Of a stretch of 9,241 bases of DNA, positions 1-6,763 are shown in pieces. Below the pieces are notes generated by a model. It worked only from the letters and a program-made list of their open reading frames with translations. It was not told the origin of the DNA and did not search any database. Positions within the stretch are counted from its first letter, which is position 1, and each line of letters begins with the position of its first letter. A program made the position numbers and the translations under genes. Location: assembly GCA_030608125.1 (NCBI GenBank), contig JAUWEU010000017.1, positions 1-9,241 of the forward strand, given 5' to 3'. This stretch comes from Dehalococcoidia bacterium. Lineage in GTDB: Bacteria; Chloroflexota; Dehalococcoidia; Dehalococcoidales; W498.

Positions 1-369
1 GTAGCCACCATGACCGACGGCGTCTTTGTCGTCGGTTGCTGCCAGAGTCCGAAGGATATCCCTGACACCGTGGCACAGGCATCAGCCGCTGCCGCTCGGG
101 CACTGGCAATGATCAGCAAGGGCAAGGTTGAAATTGAAGCAGCAACAGCGGTCGTTGATGAGGAACATTGTGCTGGCTGCAAGATATGTGTTGGCCTCTG
201 CCCATATAAGGCTATCTCTTTTGACGAGGAGAAAAAGGTATCCCGCGTCAATGAAGCAGTGTGCAAGGGTTGTGGTGTCTGCGTGGCTGCCTGCCCCAGC
301 GGTGCCATTACCGGTAAGCACTTTACCACTGAGGAGATTATAGCTGAGATTGAGGGGGTATTGGTATGA
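1..369 (+). CDS. hdrA: HdrA-like heterodisulfide reductase subunit A, C-terminal end (5' part outside window)
   Basis: The reading frame is open from base 1, so only the last 122 codons are visible; the ATG at base 10 is internal. It begins with the block ending GVFVVGCCQSPKDIPDTVAQ followed by an alanine-rich helix, typical of the HdrA C-terminus. Two ferredoxin-type [4Fe-4S] motifs follow, CAGCKICVGLCP and CKGCGVCVAACP. In the known family, HdrA is a flavin (FAD) iron-sulfur protein that bifurcates electrons from a hydrogenase or formate dehydrogenase between ferredoxin and a disulfide or other acceptor. It acts in the cytoplasm and passes or receives electrons through MvhD. Its stop codon overlaps the mvhD start (ATGA at 366-369), indicating translational coupling. 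The FAD domain is not visible, so bifurcation itself cannot be judged from this window. Confidence 0.9.
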   Translation, partial: VATMTDGVFVVGCCQSPKDIPDTVAQASAAAARALAMISKGKVEIEAATAVVDEEHCAGCKICVGLCPYKAISFDEEKKVSRVNEAVCKGCGVCVAACPSGAITGKHFTTEEIIAEIEGVLV

Positions 370-788
370 GCTTTGAACCAAAGATTCTGGGCATTCTGTG
401 CAACTGGTGTTCCTATGCCGGTGCTGACCTTGCCGGCACTTCTCGCAAGAAGTATTCTCCCAATGTCAGGATAGTGCGAGTTATGTGTAGCGGAAGGGTA
501 GACCCTACATTTATACTTAAAGCCTTTGACTCAGGAGCAGACGGCGTCCTCATCTGTGGCTGTCACCCCGGTGAGTGCCACTACGCCGAAGGAAACTATA
601 AGGCAGCGCGGCGCATCCCACTATTGAAGAAGATGCTGTCTCAACTGGGGGTTGAAGATGAGCGACTACGATTAGAATGGGTATCGGCATCAGAAGGGGA
701 CCGCTTTGCTTCCATCGTTGATGAGATGACGGAACAAATAAGACGACTGGGACCTTTCAGTCGTAACAGCGGAGGCGAGAATGGCTAA
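366..788 (+). CDS. mvhD: MvhD/FlpD-like [2Fe-2S] electron-transfer subunit
   Basis: This 140-residue protein has the usual length of the MvhD (FlpD) family. The family cysteines are all present: CNWCSYAGADLAG (C12, C15), the CSGR motif (C41) and CGCHPGECHY with a following GN (C64, C66, C71). In characterised complexes MvhD binds a [2Fe-2S] cluster and bridges the F420-non-reducing [NiFe] hydrogenase to HdrA. The start overlaps the hdrA stop by four bases and the end overlaps the downstream mvhG start by eight bases, so the three genes form one transcriptional unit. The gene looks intact. Because the hydrogenase partner next door is truncated, its present partner may be a hydrogenase or formate dehydrogenase encoded elsewhere; that last point is inference. 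Confidence 0.92.
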   Translation: MSFEPKILGILCNWCSYAGADLAGTSRKKYSPNVRIVRVMCSGRVDPTFILKAFDSGADGVLICGCHPGECHYAEGNYKAARRIPLLKKMLSQLGVEDERLRLEWVSASEGDRFASIVDEMTEQIRRLGPFSRNSGGENG

Positions 789-1098
789 ACCCAAAATAGC
801 TCTATATTGGGCGGCTAGCTGCAGCGGCTGTGATGTGGCTGTGCTTGATACCAATGAGAAGATACTTGATATAGCCGATATTGCCGACATTGTGCTCTGG
901 CCAATCGCTCTAGATTTCAAATACCACCACGTTGAAGCAATGGAGGATGGGGCTATTGATTTATGCCTGTTTAACGGTGCTATTAGAAATTCGGAGCAAG
1001 AGAGGATCGCCCGACTGCTCCGGGCCAAGTCAAAGGTAATGGTGGCTTTTGGTGCCTGTGCCTGCTTTGGCACTATGGTATGTTGCGCCAAGGGTTAG
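781..1098 (+). pseudogene. mvhG: MvhG-like [NiFe]-hydrogenase small subunit, truncated N-terminal remnant
   Basis: The first ~97 residues match the N-terminal half of a group 3 [NiFe]-hydrogenase small subunit. The proximal-cluster motif SCSGCDVAVLD (C14, C17) is present, followed by DFKYHHVEAMEDGAIDLCLF, NGAIRNSEQE and GACACFG (C93, C95). Family similarity stops right after GACACFG; eight unrelated residues lead to a TAG at 1096-1098, giving 105 residues against roughly 250-300 in the family. The C-terminal half with the remaining cluster ligands is missing, and I could not find it in the other two + frames before the next gene. The start is supported by GGAGG at 771-775 and by an eight-base overlap with mvhD. 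A small subunit cut here should not hold its full set of clusters, so I call it a pseudogene, although a short expressed protein cannot be excluded. Confidence 0.8.
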
Positions 1099-1142
1099 AA
1101 TCCAAAAGGAGGCTTTAGCATCAGTTCCCATGGAGAAGTGAG

Positions 1143-1868
1143 ATGGTTATGGATGGGACTATCATGTTCGCCAGATACGCTTTTATGCCCAATAAACTTG
1201 GCTATTGCGGCGGCGACGATAATAGGACCCTTTTTGATTATTGCGCGGCGAAGCACACTGATCCAGGGCTGGTTATTATCCTGCAAAAGTTTGAGGCAGC
1301 CTATCCCTATCTTAAGTTGATTGCCAGTAGCAATCACATCTCTGATCCCTTTGATGCCCGTGTCGTGGAGGCATACTGGCTCGGTAACGAGCTACTGGAG
1401 CAGGTTGACTTAGCCCGGTTCTATAATTCGCTTCGTGAGTGGTTCGCAAAGCGATTGGATGCGAAAACCCTAGGTTATCTATTAAGTAAGCCACCGCTCG
1501 GTGCCCGGCCTTTCCACAATTTCCACGTCTTTGATGTGCATAGTCGCATCGGAGCACTTGACCATAGCTTGGATACCATGGAAAACTGCCGTATCCGCTG
1601 GGTCCGCGTGAAGCAAATAGGGGCACCCCACTTGGTCGTGGAGTATCAACCGATGGTAATGGAATGCGGCAAGCTAAAGCTGGGTGAACCAAGGAAGAAA
1701 AGAGTGCTGCGTCAGGTCAATGGTACGGGGTTTATCACCAACTGTCAAGTAGGTGATTCGGTATCCTTCCACTGGGATTGGGCCTGCGAGATACTGATCC
1801 CGAGGCAAGTGCACAATCTGGAGAGGTATACTAGGTATCACCTTGAATTAGCCAATCAGACGCTATAG
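1143..1868 (+). CDS. DUF6390-like hydrogenase-operon protein of unknown function
   Basis: This 241-residue soluble protein has no signal peptide and no membrane segment. It opens with MDGTIMFARYAFMPNKLGYC, followed by a GGDD motif. Around residues 40-75 come the blocks FEAAYPYLKLIASSNHISDP and VVEAYWLGNELL. Later there are two histidine-containing stretches, ARPFHNFHVFDVHSRIGAL and SFHWDWACEIL. From memory the opening resembles the uncharacterised DUF6390 family, which I associate with [NiFe]-hydrogenase gene neighbourhoods; no search was possible. The position after the truncated small subunit fits that association. It has no similarity that I can see to a hydrogenase large subunit or maturation protease. 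GGAG at 1132-1135 lies seven bases before the ATG at 1143; an in-frame ATG at 1149 is an alternative start. The gene looks intact and its role is unknown. Confidence 0.65.
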   Translation: MVMDGTIMFARYAFMPNKLGYCGGDDNRTLFDYCAAKHTDPGLVIILQKFEAAYPYLKLIASSNHISDPFDARVVEAYWLGNELLEQVDLARFYNSLREWFAKRLDAKTLGYLLSKPPLGARPFHNFHVFDVHSRIGALDHSLDTMENCRIRWVRVKQIGAPHLVVEYQPMVMECGKLKLGEPRKKRVLRQVNGTGFITNCQVGDSVSFHWDWACEILIPRQVHNLERYTRYHLELANQTL

Positions 1869-1881
1869 CTGCTGTGGTGCA

Positions 1882-1888
1882 AGAGGAG
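1882..1888 (+). promoter_or_regulatory. Strong ribosome binding site for the RAM-domain gene
   Basis: The bases GAGGAGG lie about ten bases before the ATG at 1899. This fixes the start of the small gene and shows it is translated independently of the gene upstream, from which it is separated by 30 bases. Confidence 0.7.
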
Positions 1889-1898
1889 GTGAAACTCA

Positions 1899-2132
1899 AT
1901 GGCAGCCAAGGCTTTTGTTCTCATCGAAACAGCGGTGGGCAGGACTAAGGAAATTGTCAGTGCCCTTAAGCAGCTAGAAGGGGTGAAATCGGTTGACCCC
2001 GTGACTGGTCCCTATGACGCCATTGCCGTCATAGAACGGGAAAGCCTGACTGATATTGGTGACTTAGTCACTAGTAAAATCCACCCTGTTCCCGGCATTT
2101 CCAGAACTGTTACCTGCTTAGCCTTGTCTTAA
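1899..2132 (+). CDS. Stand-alone Lrp/AsnC-type RAM ligand-binding domain protein
   Basis: This 77-residue protein matches the alpha-beta RAM domain (the AsnC C-terminal effector domain). It starts KAFVLIETAVGRTKEIVSAL, then has LEGVKSVDPVTGPYDAIAVI and a closing segment VPGISRTVTCLAL. It lacks the N-terminal helix-turn-helix of full-length Lrp/AsnC regulators (about 150 residues), so it is a single-domain form. In the family RAM domains bind amino acids or other small effectors and form dimers or octamers; single-domain versions are known as effector-binding or partner-modulating proteins. Here it sits between the hydrogenase/Hdr genes and the sigma-54 gene. It could sense a metabolite for the regulatory module, but its ligand and partner cannot be read from the sequence. 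The length is normal for the single-domain form, so it is not an obvious fragment. Confidence 0.85.
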   Translation: MAAKAFVLIETAVGRTKEIVSALKQLEGVKSVDPVTGPYDAIAVIERESLTDIGDLVTSKIHPVPGISRTVTCLALS

Positions 2133-2162
2133 TAGATTGTCATCTTTGCCATGAGGTGGAAA

Positions 2163-3260
2163 ATGCCCAGATTACGAATGGAACAAACACAATCCCTGCT
2201 AATGCAGCAGGAATTAAAACAAATCCTCCGCATGGAGCAAGCCACCTTGCTGGAAATGCCTGAGGCGGAGTTTTATAGACTCATCGCCGAGATAGAGAGG
2301 AGCTCTCTTTTCAAAAGGCTCTCCCAGAAGGAGAGGCTAATCCGCCATCAGAGATTCCCCAGAACTGATATCTCATCCAGTTTTTATCAACTTAAGGAGG
2401 AACTAATAGCTGACGAGGGTTCTCTTGATATTGAGTCGCTTCTGCTGAACCAGGAGCATATTATTCATCAAATACAGAGATTAGGATTGGAGAAATTCAA
2501 GCGATATTTCTTATTCCCTGAATCAGGGATGACCCTTGAAGAGATCGCCAGAGAGTGTGACTTGGAGGTCTCAGAGGTTCACAAAATAAATAACCTTATT
2601 GATGATTTCTCTATCAGGAGTGAGTTTTATCATCCTTCCAATGTCACCTCAGGCGGCATTCGCTACTCCAAGGTCGCCTCAGTGGAGAAGGATGAAACGG
2701 GCTTTATTATCGCCTACTTTTCAGCTTATCTCGCCCGAGGTCGGTATTTGATTGATTATGAAAGATTTGAGGAGTTGAAGGCGGCTGGTGCGTTAACCGA
2801 AGCTGAAGTCAAGGAAGCCAGGCAGCTATTCAAGAAGCTGGAACTAGTTAATAGCCGTAAGGACACACTAACTCAAATACTGCAAAATATTATTGACAAG
2901 CAGTCACTCTATCTAGAGTCTCGCGATTTGAAGTCTCTTTTACCCTTCAGTCAAAAGGAGCTAGCCGAAAAGATTGGGTTTGCTCCGAGCTCGGTCAGTC
3001 GCGCTATCAGAGGCAAAAGTATAGACACCCCCTGGGGTAGAGAAATCCCCCTTAAAGACTTTTTCCCTAGACCGAGGAGGTTTAGGCTGGAACTGCTCAG
3101 GCAGCTTCTTGAAACTGAGAAGGGGCTTTCCTCAGATGAGGCAATCAAAGCCAAGCTCCAGGAGAAGTTCGGTGTGGCTATCTCCCGCCGCTCAGTAGCT
3201 AGCCTGAGGCAAGAATTGAGACTTCCTGCGGCTCAGGGGAAAGGGAAATCAAGGAGATGA
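2163..3260 (+). CDS. rpoN: Divergent RNA polymerase sigma-54 factor (RpoN)
   Basis: The protein is 365 residues, shorter than the usual 430-500. The N-terminus is a glutamine/leucine-rich region I (EQTQSLLMQQELKQILRMEQ), the part that contacts activators. A core-binding middle region follows, including EEIARECDLEVSEVHKINNL. A DNA-binding helix-turn-helix lies near residues 264-285 (KELAEKIGFAPSSVSRAIRG), followed by TPWGREIPLKDFFPR. The RpoN box near residues 341-350 reads SRRSVASLRQ against the canonical ARRTVAKYRE, keeping both leading arginines, V-A and the late arginine. An in-frame ATG at 2151 is possible, but GAGGTGG (2153-2159) and the N-terminal pattern favour 2163. It directs RNA polymerase to -24/-12 promoters, which need an AAA activator; one is encoded two genes downstream. 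The kinase gene starts one base after its stop. The shortening and the altered box suggest a dedicated rather than housekeeping RpoN, which is inference. Confidence 0.85.
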   Translation: MPRLRMEQTQSLLMQQELKQILRMEQATLLEMPEAEFYRLIAEIERSSLFKRLSQKERLIRHQRFPRTDISSSFYQLKEELIADEGSLDIESLLLNQEHIIHQIQRLGLEKFKRYFLFPESGMTLEEIARECDLEVSEVHKINNLIDDFSIRSEFYHPSNVTSGGIRYSKVASVEKDETGFIIAYFSAYLARGRYLIDYERFEELKAAGALTEAEVKEARQLFKKLELVNSRKDTLTQILQNIIDKQSLYLESRDLKSLLPFSQKELAEKIGFAPSSVSRAIRGKSIDTPWGREIPLKDFFPRPRRFRLELLRQLLETEKGLSSDEAIKAKLQEKFGVAISRRSVASLRQELRLPAAQGKGKSRR

Positions 3261-3261
3261 A

Positions 3262-5208
3262 ATGAGCATCGTTTATACCATGAGAGAAAAGTGTAAGGGA
3301 TGCTATGCCTGTGTCCGTAACTGTCCAGTCAAGGCGATTAGGATAAGGGAAGGCTTAGCTGAGGTGATAAAGGAACGGTGTATCGCCTGTGGCACCTGTG
3401 TCCAGATTTGCCTGGCAAAGGCAAAGCAGGCGGAGAGCGACATTGGGGTGGTTTGGCAGTTATTGGGGCAATACCCCTCGGTAATTGCCATCCTTTCTGC
3501 CTCCTTTCCCGCAGCCCTGCCCGAGGTTCGCCCAAGACAGTTGGTAACCGCCCTCAAAAAACTGGGATTCAGCGAAGTAATGGAGGACTCCTTCGGCGCC
3601 GAGCTCGTGTGCCGAGGATATGCTCGCCTGGTGAATGAAAATAAAGGTAAGTCTATCCTCTCATCTAGCTGCCCAGCTATAGTATCATACATTGAAAAAT
3701 ACTATCCCCAGATAATTGATAATTTGGCACCCATTGTTTCCCCTATGATAGCTAGCGGCAGAGTGATTAAATGGCAGTATAATCCAGAGGCTAAAGTGGT
3801 CTTCATTGGTTCTTGCATTGTCAGGAAAGCCGAGGCTGAAGATGAGAAGGTAGCCGGAGTCATAGATGCTGTCCTGACCTTCCCTGAGCTGAAGGAGATG
3901 TTTGCTGCCAGAGGGATTACCCCTGAATCTGAGGCAGAAGGGCAATTCTCTGGTCCCAAACCTAACCTTGGTCGCCTATTTGCCATATCAGGGGGGTTAC
4001 TCAAGGTAGCAAGGCTTTCCGATGACCTCCTGTTGAATGATGTCATCAATGCCTGTGGTAAGGACTATATGCCCCACATTCTTCGGGAGTTTGCCGAGGG
4101 CAAGATCTCTGCCAAGCTCATCAACCTGTGTTTCTGTGAAGGCTGTATTAATGGTCCTGTCATTGATGACGATTTGAGTGTTTTCAAACGAAGGGAAATT
4201 ATCACTAATTATACCAAGAGCGAGGCAGACCCGGCTCAAACCGAGAGGGATATCCAACAATATGCCGGCATTGACCTCAGTCGCAAGTTTACCAATCGGA
4301 ATGTCGCCCTACCTACTCCCAGTGAGGAAGATGTTCAAAGCGTTTTAGAGGAGATTGGTAAGGTGGATCCCAGCTACCGAATGAACTGTGGTGCTTGTGG
4401 CTATGACGGCTGCCGGGAACTGGCTATCGCTGTTTGTCAAGGTCTGGCTGAGCCTACCATGTGCTGGCCATATCTGCTTAATAAACTGAAAACTACCCAA
4501 GACGAACTCATTCAGGCCGAGAAGCTGACTTCCCTGGGTCAGATGGCTGCCTCTATTGCTCACGAGGTCAATAATCCCTTGGCTGGTGTCCTTGTCTATA
4601 CTCAACTACTGGCAAAAAAGATAGCTGACGACACCATTGCTAAAGAAAAAGCCCTGGACTACCTGAGAAAAATGGACTCAGAACTTACCCGCAGCTCCAA
4701 ATTGATCCGTAATCTCTTGGATTTTGCCCGGCAGTCACCGCCAACCCTTAGAGAGGTAGACCTCAGTGATGTCGTTAGCCGAGCCTTTAGCCTCGTTGGT
4801 CATCAGACTGAGCTACAGAATATTGAGGTGATAAAAGAATTCAGCCCTAGTTTACCTAAGGTCATGGCTGATTTTGACCAGCTTCAGCAGGTTTGTACCA
4901 ACCTCATTCTGAACGCTATTCAGGCAATGCCCGATGGGGGCAGGCTGACCCTCCGTACCTCGGCTGATGATAGCGAGCTCAAGGTAGAGGTTCAGGACAC
5001 CGGCTGTGGCATTTCTCCAGAGAATATGCGCAAGTTGTTCACTCCTTTCTTCACTACCAAGGGGAAGGGGAAAGGAGTAGGCTTAGGGCTGGCTGTTGCC
5101 TATGGAATTATCCAGCGGCATCAGGGCAGGATTGAAGTGCAAAGTGAGGAGGGAAAGGGCACTACCTTTACTATCTACTTAAAGGTTTACCATGAAGAAA
5201 AAGGTTAA
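3262..5208 (+). CDS. Iron-sulfur / [FeFe]-hydrogenase-like sensor histidine kinase
   Basis: This 648-residue soluble kinase begins with two ferredoxin motifs (C11, C14, C17, C21 and C40, C43, C46, C50). Residues ~60-345 form an [FeFe]-hydrogenase large-subunit-like domain with recognisable L1 (SSSCPAI, C137), L2 (FIGSCIVRK, C185) and L3 (LCFCEGCINGP, C290, C292, C295). An FeS domain follows (C376, C379, C384, C401). A linker leads to a HisKA domain with SIAHEVNNPLAG (phospho-acceptor H434). The HATPase has an N-box around N551, DTGCGIS (579-585), LFTPFFTTK and GKGVGLGLA. No membrane segment is visible, so it acts in the cytoplasm. This matches sensory group D/HsfB-type [FeFe]-hydrogenase relatives, thought to sense H2 or redox state. 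Pocket residues deviate from catalytic enzymes: the proton-transfer Cys before C137 is Ser, L2 has GSC for MPC, and L3 is not CxxxC. AAGGAG (3251-3256) is its binding site. It probably phosphorylates the overlapping NtrC-type regulator. Confidence 0.9.
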   Translation: MSIVYTMREKCKGCYACVRNCPVKAIRIREGLAEVIKERCIACGTCVQICLAKAKQAESDIGVVWQLLGQYPSVIAILSASFPAALPEVRPRQLVTALKKLGFSEVMEDSFGAELVCRGYARLVNENKGKSILSSSCPAIVSYIEKYYPQIIDNLAPIVSPMIASGRVIKWQYNPEAKVVFIGSCIVRKAEAEDEKVAGVIDAVLTFPELKEMFAARGITPESEAEGQFSGPKPNLGRLFAISGGLLKVARLSDDLLLNDVINACGKDYMPHILREFAEGKISAKLINLCFCEGCINGPVIDDDLSVFKRREIITNYTKSEADPAQTERDIQQYAGIDLSRKFTNRNVALPTPSEEDVQSVLEEIGKVDPSYRMNCGACGYDGCRELAIAVCQGLAEPTMCWPYLLNKLKTTQDELIQAEKLTSLGQMAASIAHEVNNPLAGVLVYTQLLAKKIADDTIAKEKALDYLRKMDSELTRSSKLIRNLLDFARQSPPTLREVDLSDVVSRAFSLVGHQTELQNIEVIKEFSPSLPKVMADFDQLQQVCTNLILNAIQAMPDGGRLTLRTSADDSELKVEVQDTGCGISPENMRKLFTPFFTTKGKGKGVGLGLAVAYGIIQRHQGRIEVQSEEGKGTTFTIYLKVYHEEKG

Positions 5209-6553
5209 GATCCTTGTGGTTGATGATGAAGCCATTGTCCGCGAATCGCTCCGTGACTGGCTCAGCGATGTTGGTTACCAGGTGCTTACTGCGGAGGATG
5301 GTCCTCAAGCCTTGGAGATTCTGGAAAAGGAGAAGCCGGAGATTGTCATCGCCGATTTGGTGATGCCAGGGATGGACGGCATCGAGTTAATGAAGCGGGC
5401 TAAGGATATGCTTGCCAATGTTGAGGTAATCATCATTACTGCTTACGGGAGCATCCCGACTGCTATAAGTGCTATCAGGGAAGGCGCCTATGACTATATT
5501 GAGAAGCCCTTCTGCCCAGAGAGAGTAGAATTACTGATTGAGAAATTAGTGGAGCGTCAAGGACTCATCGAGGAGAACCTGTCTCTGCACCAGAGATTGG
5601 AGGAGCGCTACCGATTTGAGGACATCATCGCTAAAAGCCCTAAGATGCAGCGGGTAATAGAGGTAATTAAGGTTATAGCTAGGAGCAATGCCACAATATT
5701 GATTACCGGTGATAGCGGTACCGGGAAGGAGCTAGTGGCACGGGCCATCCACTCTCAGAGCCATCGTCGGGGTAAGCCCTTTGTCGCTGTCAGTTGCGCC
5801 GCCTTACCCGAAAGCCTATTGGAAAGCGAGCTATTCGGACATGAGAAAGGTGCCTTTACCGGGGCTTACACCCAAAAGAAGGGAAAATTCGAAATAGCTA
5901 ATAGAGGCACCCTCTTTCTGGATGAGATTGGCGAGATGAGTGCCAATATCCAGGTTCACCTGCTGAGAGTGTTGGAGGAGAAGGAATTCACCAGAGTCGG
6001 GGGCAATGAACAAATCAAGGTTGATGTCAGAGTTATTTCAGCGACTAATAAGGATATTAAAAAAGCAGTAGCCGATGGGGAATTCCGTGAGGACCTTTAT
6101 TATCGACTAAATGTGGTTCCGGTTGAATTACCTCCATTGAGAGAAAGAAAAGAGGACATTCCCCTCTTAGCCCAGCATTTCTTGAGGAAGTTTACCGTGG
6201 AAAATCAGAAAGAGATTACTGGCTTCTCCCCTGAGGCAACCGATTTTCTTTTGAAGTGTGAGTGGACGGGTAATGTCCGGGAACTAGAGAACGCTATTGA
6301 GAGAGCGGTCATCTTAGCCAAAAATTCTTGTATCGAGGTTGCTGACCTGCCCCAAGAAAGCCGGCTATTGGCTCACTCAGCTCCACCGGGGGAAAGCCTC
6401 AGACAGGTTGAGAAAAACCATATCCTGAATATACTCGGTGAAACCGGCGGAAACCATAGTGAGGCTGCCAGAATCCTGGGAATTTCCAGAGCGACACTCT
6501 ACAATAAGATTAGGGCATATGGACTAGCTGTAAACAAAATAGACAGTGACTGA
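5192..6553 (+). CDS. NtrC-family sigma-54-dependent response regulator
   Basis: This 453-residue protein is the standard three-domain activator. The receiver domain spans ~1-120 with acidic residues D11/D12, phospho-acceptor D55 (IVIADLVMPGMDG), T83 and K105. The AAA+ domain has Walker A GDSGTGKE (173-180), the sigma-54 contact loop GAFTGA (220-225), Walker B LFLDEIGE (241-248) and an arginine-rich LRERKEDIP segment. A Fis-type helix-turn-helix lies at ~410-441 (HSEAARILGISRATLYNKIR). In this family phosphorylation at the aspartate drives hexamer formation, and ATP hydrolysis remodels sigma-54 RNA polymerase. The ATG lies 17 bases inside the kinase gene, with AAAGG at 5181-5185 upstream, so kinase and regulator are almost certainly a pair. 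Together with the RpoN upstream this makes a self-contained circuit. All key residues are present and its targets are unknown. Confidence 0.97.
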   Translation: MKKKVKILVVDDEAIVRESLRDWLSDVGYQVLTAEDGPQALEILEKEKPEIVIADLVMPGMDGIELMKRAKDMLANVEVIIITAYGSIPTAISAIREGAYDYIEKPFCPERVELLIEKLVERQGLIEENLSLHQRLEERYRFEDIIAKSPKMQRVIEVIKVIARSNATILITGDSGTGKELVARAIHSQSHRRGKPFVAVSCAALPESLLESELFGHEKGAFTGAYTQKKGKFEIANRGTLFLDEIGEMSANIQVHLLRVLEEKEFTRVGGNEQIKVDVRVISATNKDIKKAVADGEFREDLYYRLNVVPVELPPLRERKEDIPLLAQHFLRKFTVENQKEITGFSPEATDFLLKCEWTGNVRELENAIERAVILAKNSCIEVADLPQESRLLAHSAPPGESLRQVEKNHILNILGETGGNHSEAARILGISRATLYNKIRAYGLAVNKIDSD

Positions 6554-6565
6554 TTAAATCTTTTA

Positions 6566-6593
6566 CAATTAAGCTTCGACAGAAGCTTGCTTG
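6566..6593. repeat. Inverted repeat / hairpin after the NtrC-type gene
   Basis: AAGCTTC (6571-6577) and GAAGCTT (6582-6588) form a perfect seven-pair stem around a GACA loop. Beyond a T-G wobble and one mismatch the stem extends with CAA/TTG (6566-6568 with 6591-6593). It lies 12 bases after the activator stop codon. No run of T follows on either strand, so it is not a standard intrinsic terminator; it may stabilise the 3' end of the operon transcript or mark a former junction. Confidence 0.55.
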
Positions 6594-6664
6594 AGGGCAA
6601 TCCCCACAGCTCCACTTAAGGAGACGAAACCTAGAACTCCCCACTGGCATCGACAAGATTTTAG

Positions 6665-6763
6665 TTGGCCGCTGGAGCCGATGCCTTTGTCAGTAAGGCA
6701 GACACTCCGGAACGGCTGCTGGCAGCCATAACTGAATGTTGGCACAGGCAGTACACACAACTT
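6665..6763 (+). pseudogene. Remnant of a response-regulator receiver domain (C-terminal tail)
   Basis: One + frame in the 6554-6767 gap encodes AAGADAFVSKADTPERLLAA and a few further residues. This is the characteristic end of a CheY-like receiver domain: beta-5 with the conserved lysine (FVSK) followed by helix 5. A TAG at 6662-6664 closes the frame just upstream, and the three + frames before it show no receiver-like sequence, so the phospho-acceptor part is gone. Downstream the same frame stays open to 6898 but overlaps the hydrolase gene and loses resemblance after about ECW. I read it as the 3' scar of a deleted response-regulator gene, unrelated in sequence to the intact NtrC receiver next door. 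The remaining bases 6594-6661 hold nothing I can identify. Confidence 0.55.

Noticed and set aside
1068..1086. TTGGCAC followed by TTGC, resembling a sigma-54 -24/-12 promoter
   Set aside because: The gap between TGGCAC and TTGC is nine bases instead of five, and it lies over the truncated mvhG coding sequence.
690..1091. 133-residue minus-strand open frame
   Set aside because: It is the antisense of mvhD and mvhG, whose + strand translations carry clear family motifs.
1099..1142. Continuation of mvhG by simple frameshift
   Set aside because: The other two + frames after base 1071 give no small-subunit-like sequence before they hit stops, so a deletion fits better than a frameshift.
1312..1692. 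126-residue minus-strand open frame opposite the DUF6390-like gene
   Set aside because: The + strand product is the coherent one, with conserved-looking blocks; the minus product shows no recognisable motif.
3303..3692. 129-residue minus-strand open frame in the kinase gene
   Set aside because: It lies fully inside the ferredoxin and hydrogenase-like coding sequence and looks like a compositional shadow.
6566..6593. Hairpin as a rho-independent terminator of the regulatory operon
   Set aside because: The stem is good, but there is no T-tract after it on either strand.
6740..6754. TGGCAC with a five-base gap upstream of the hydrolase gene, possible sigma-54 promoter
   Set aside because: The -12 half reads GTAC rather than TTGC, so the essential GC is missing at the right place.
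6569..6760. Short minus-strand open frame covering the intergenic gap
   Set aside because: It has no recognisable motif, and the + strand frame there carries a receiver-domain signature.
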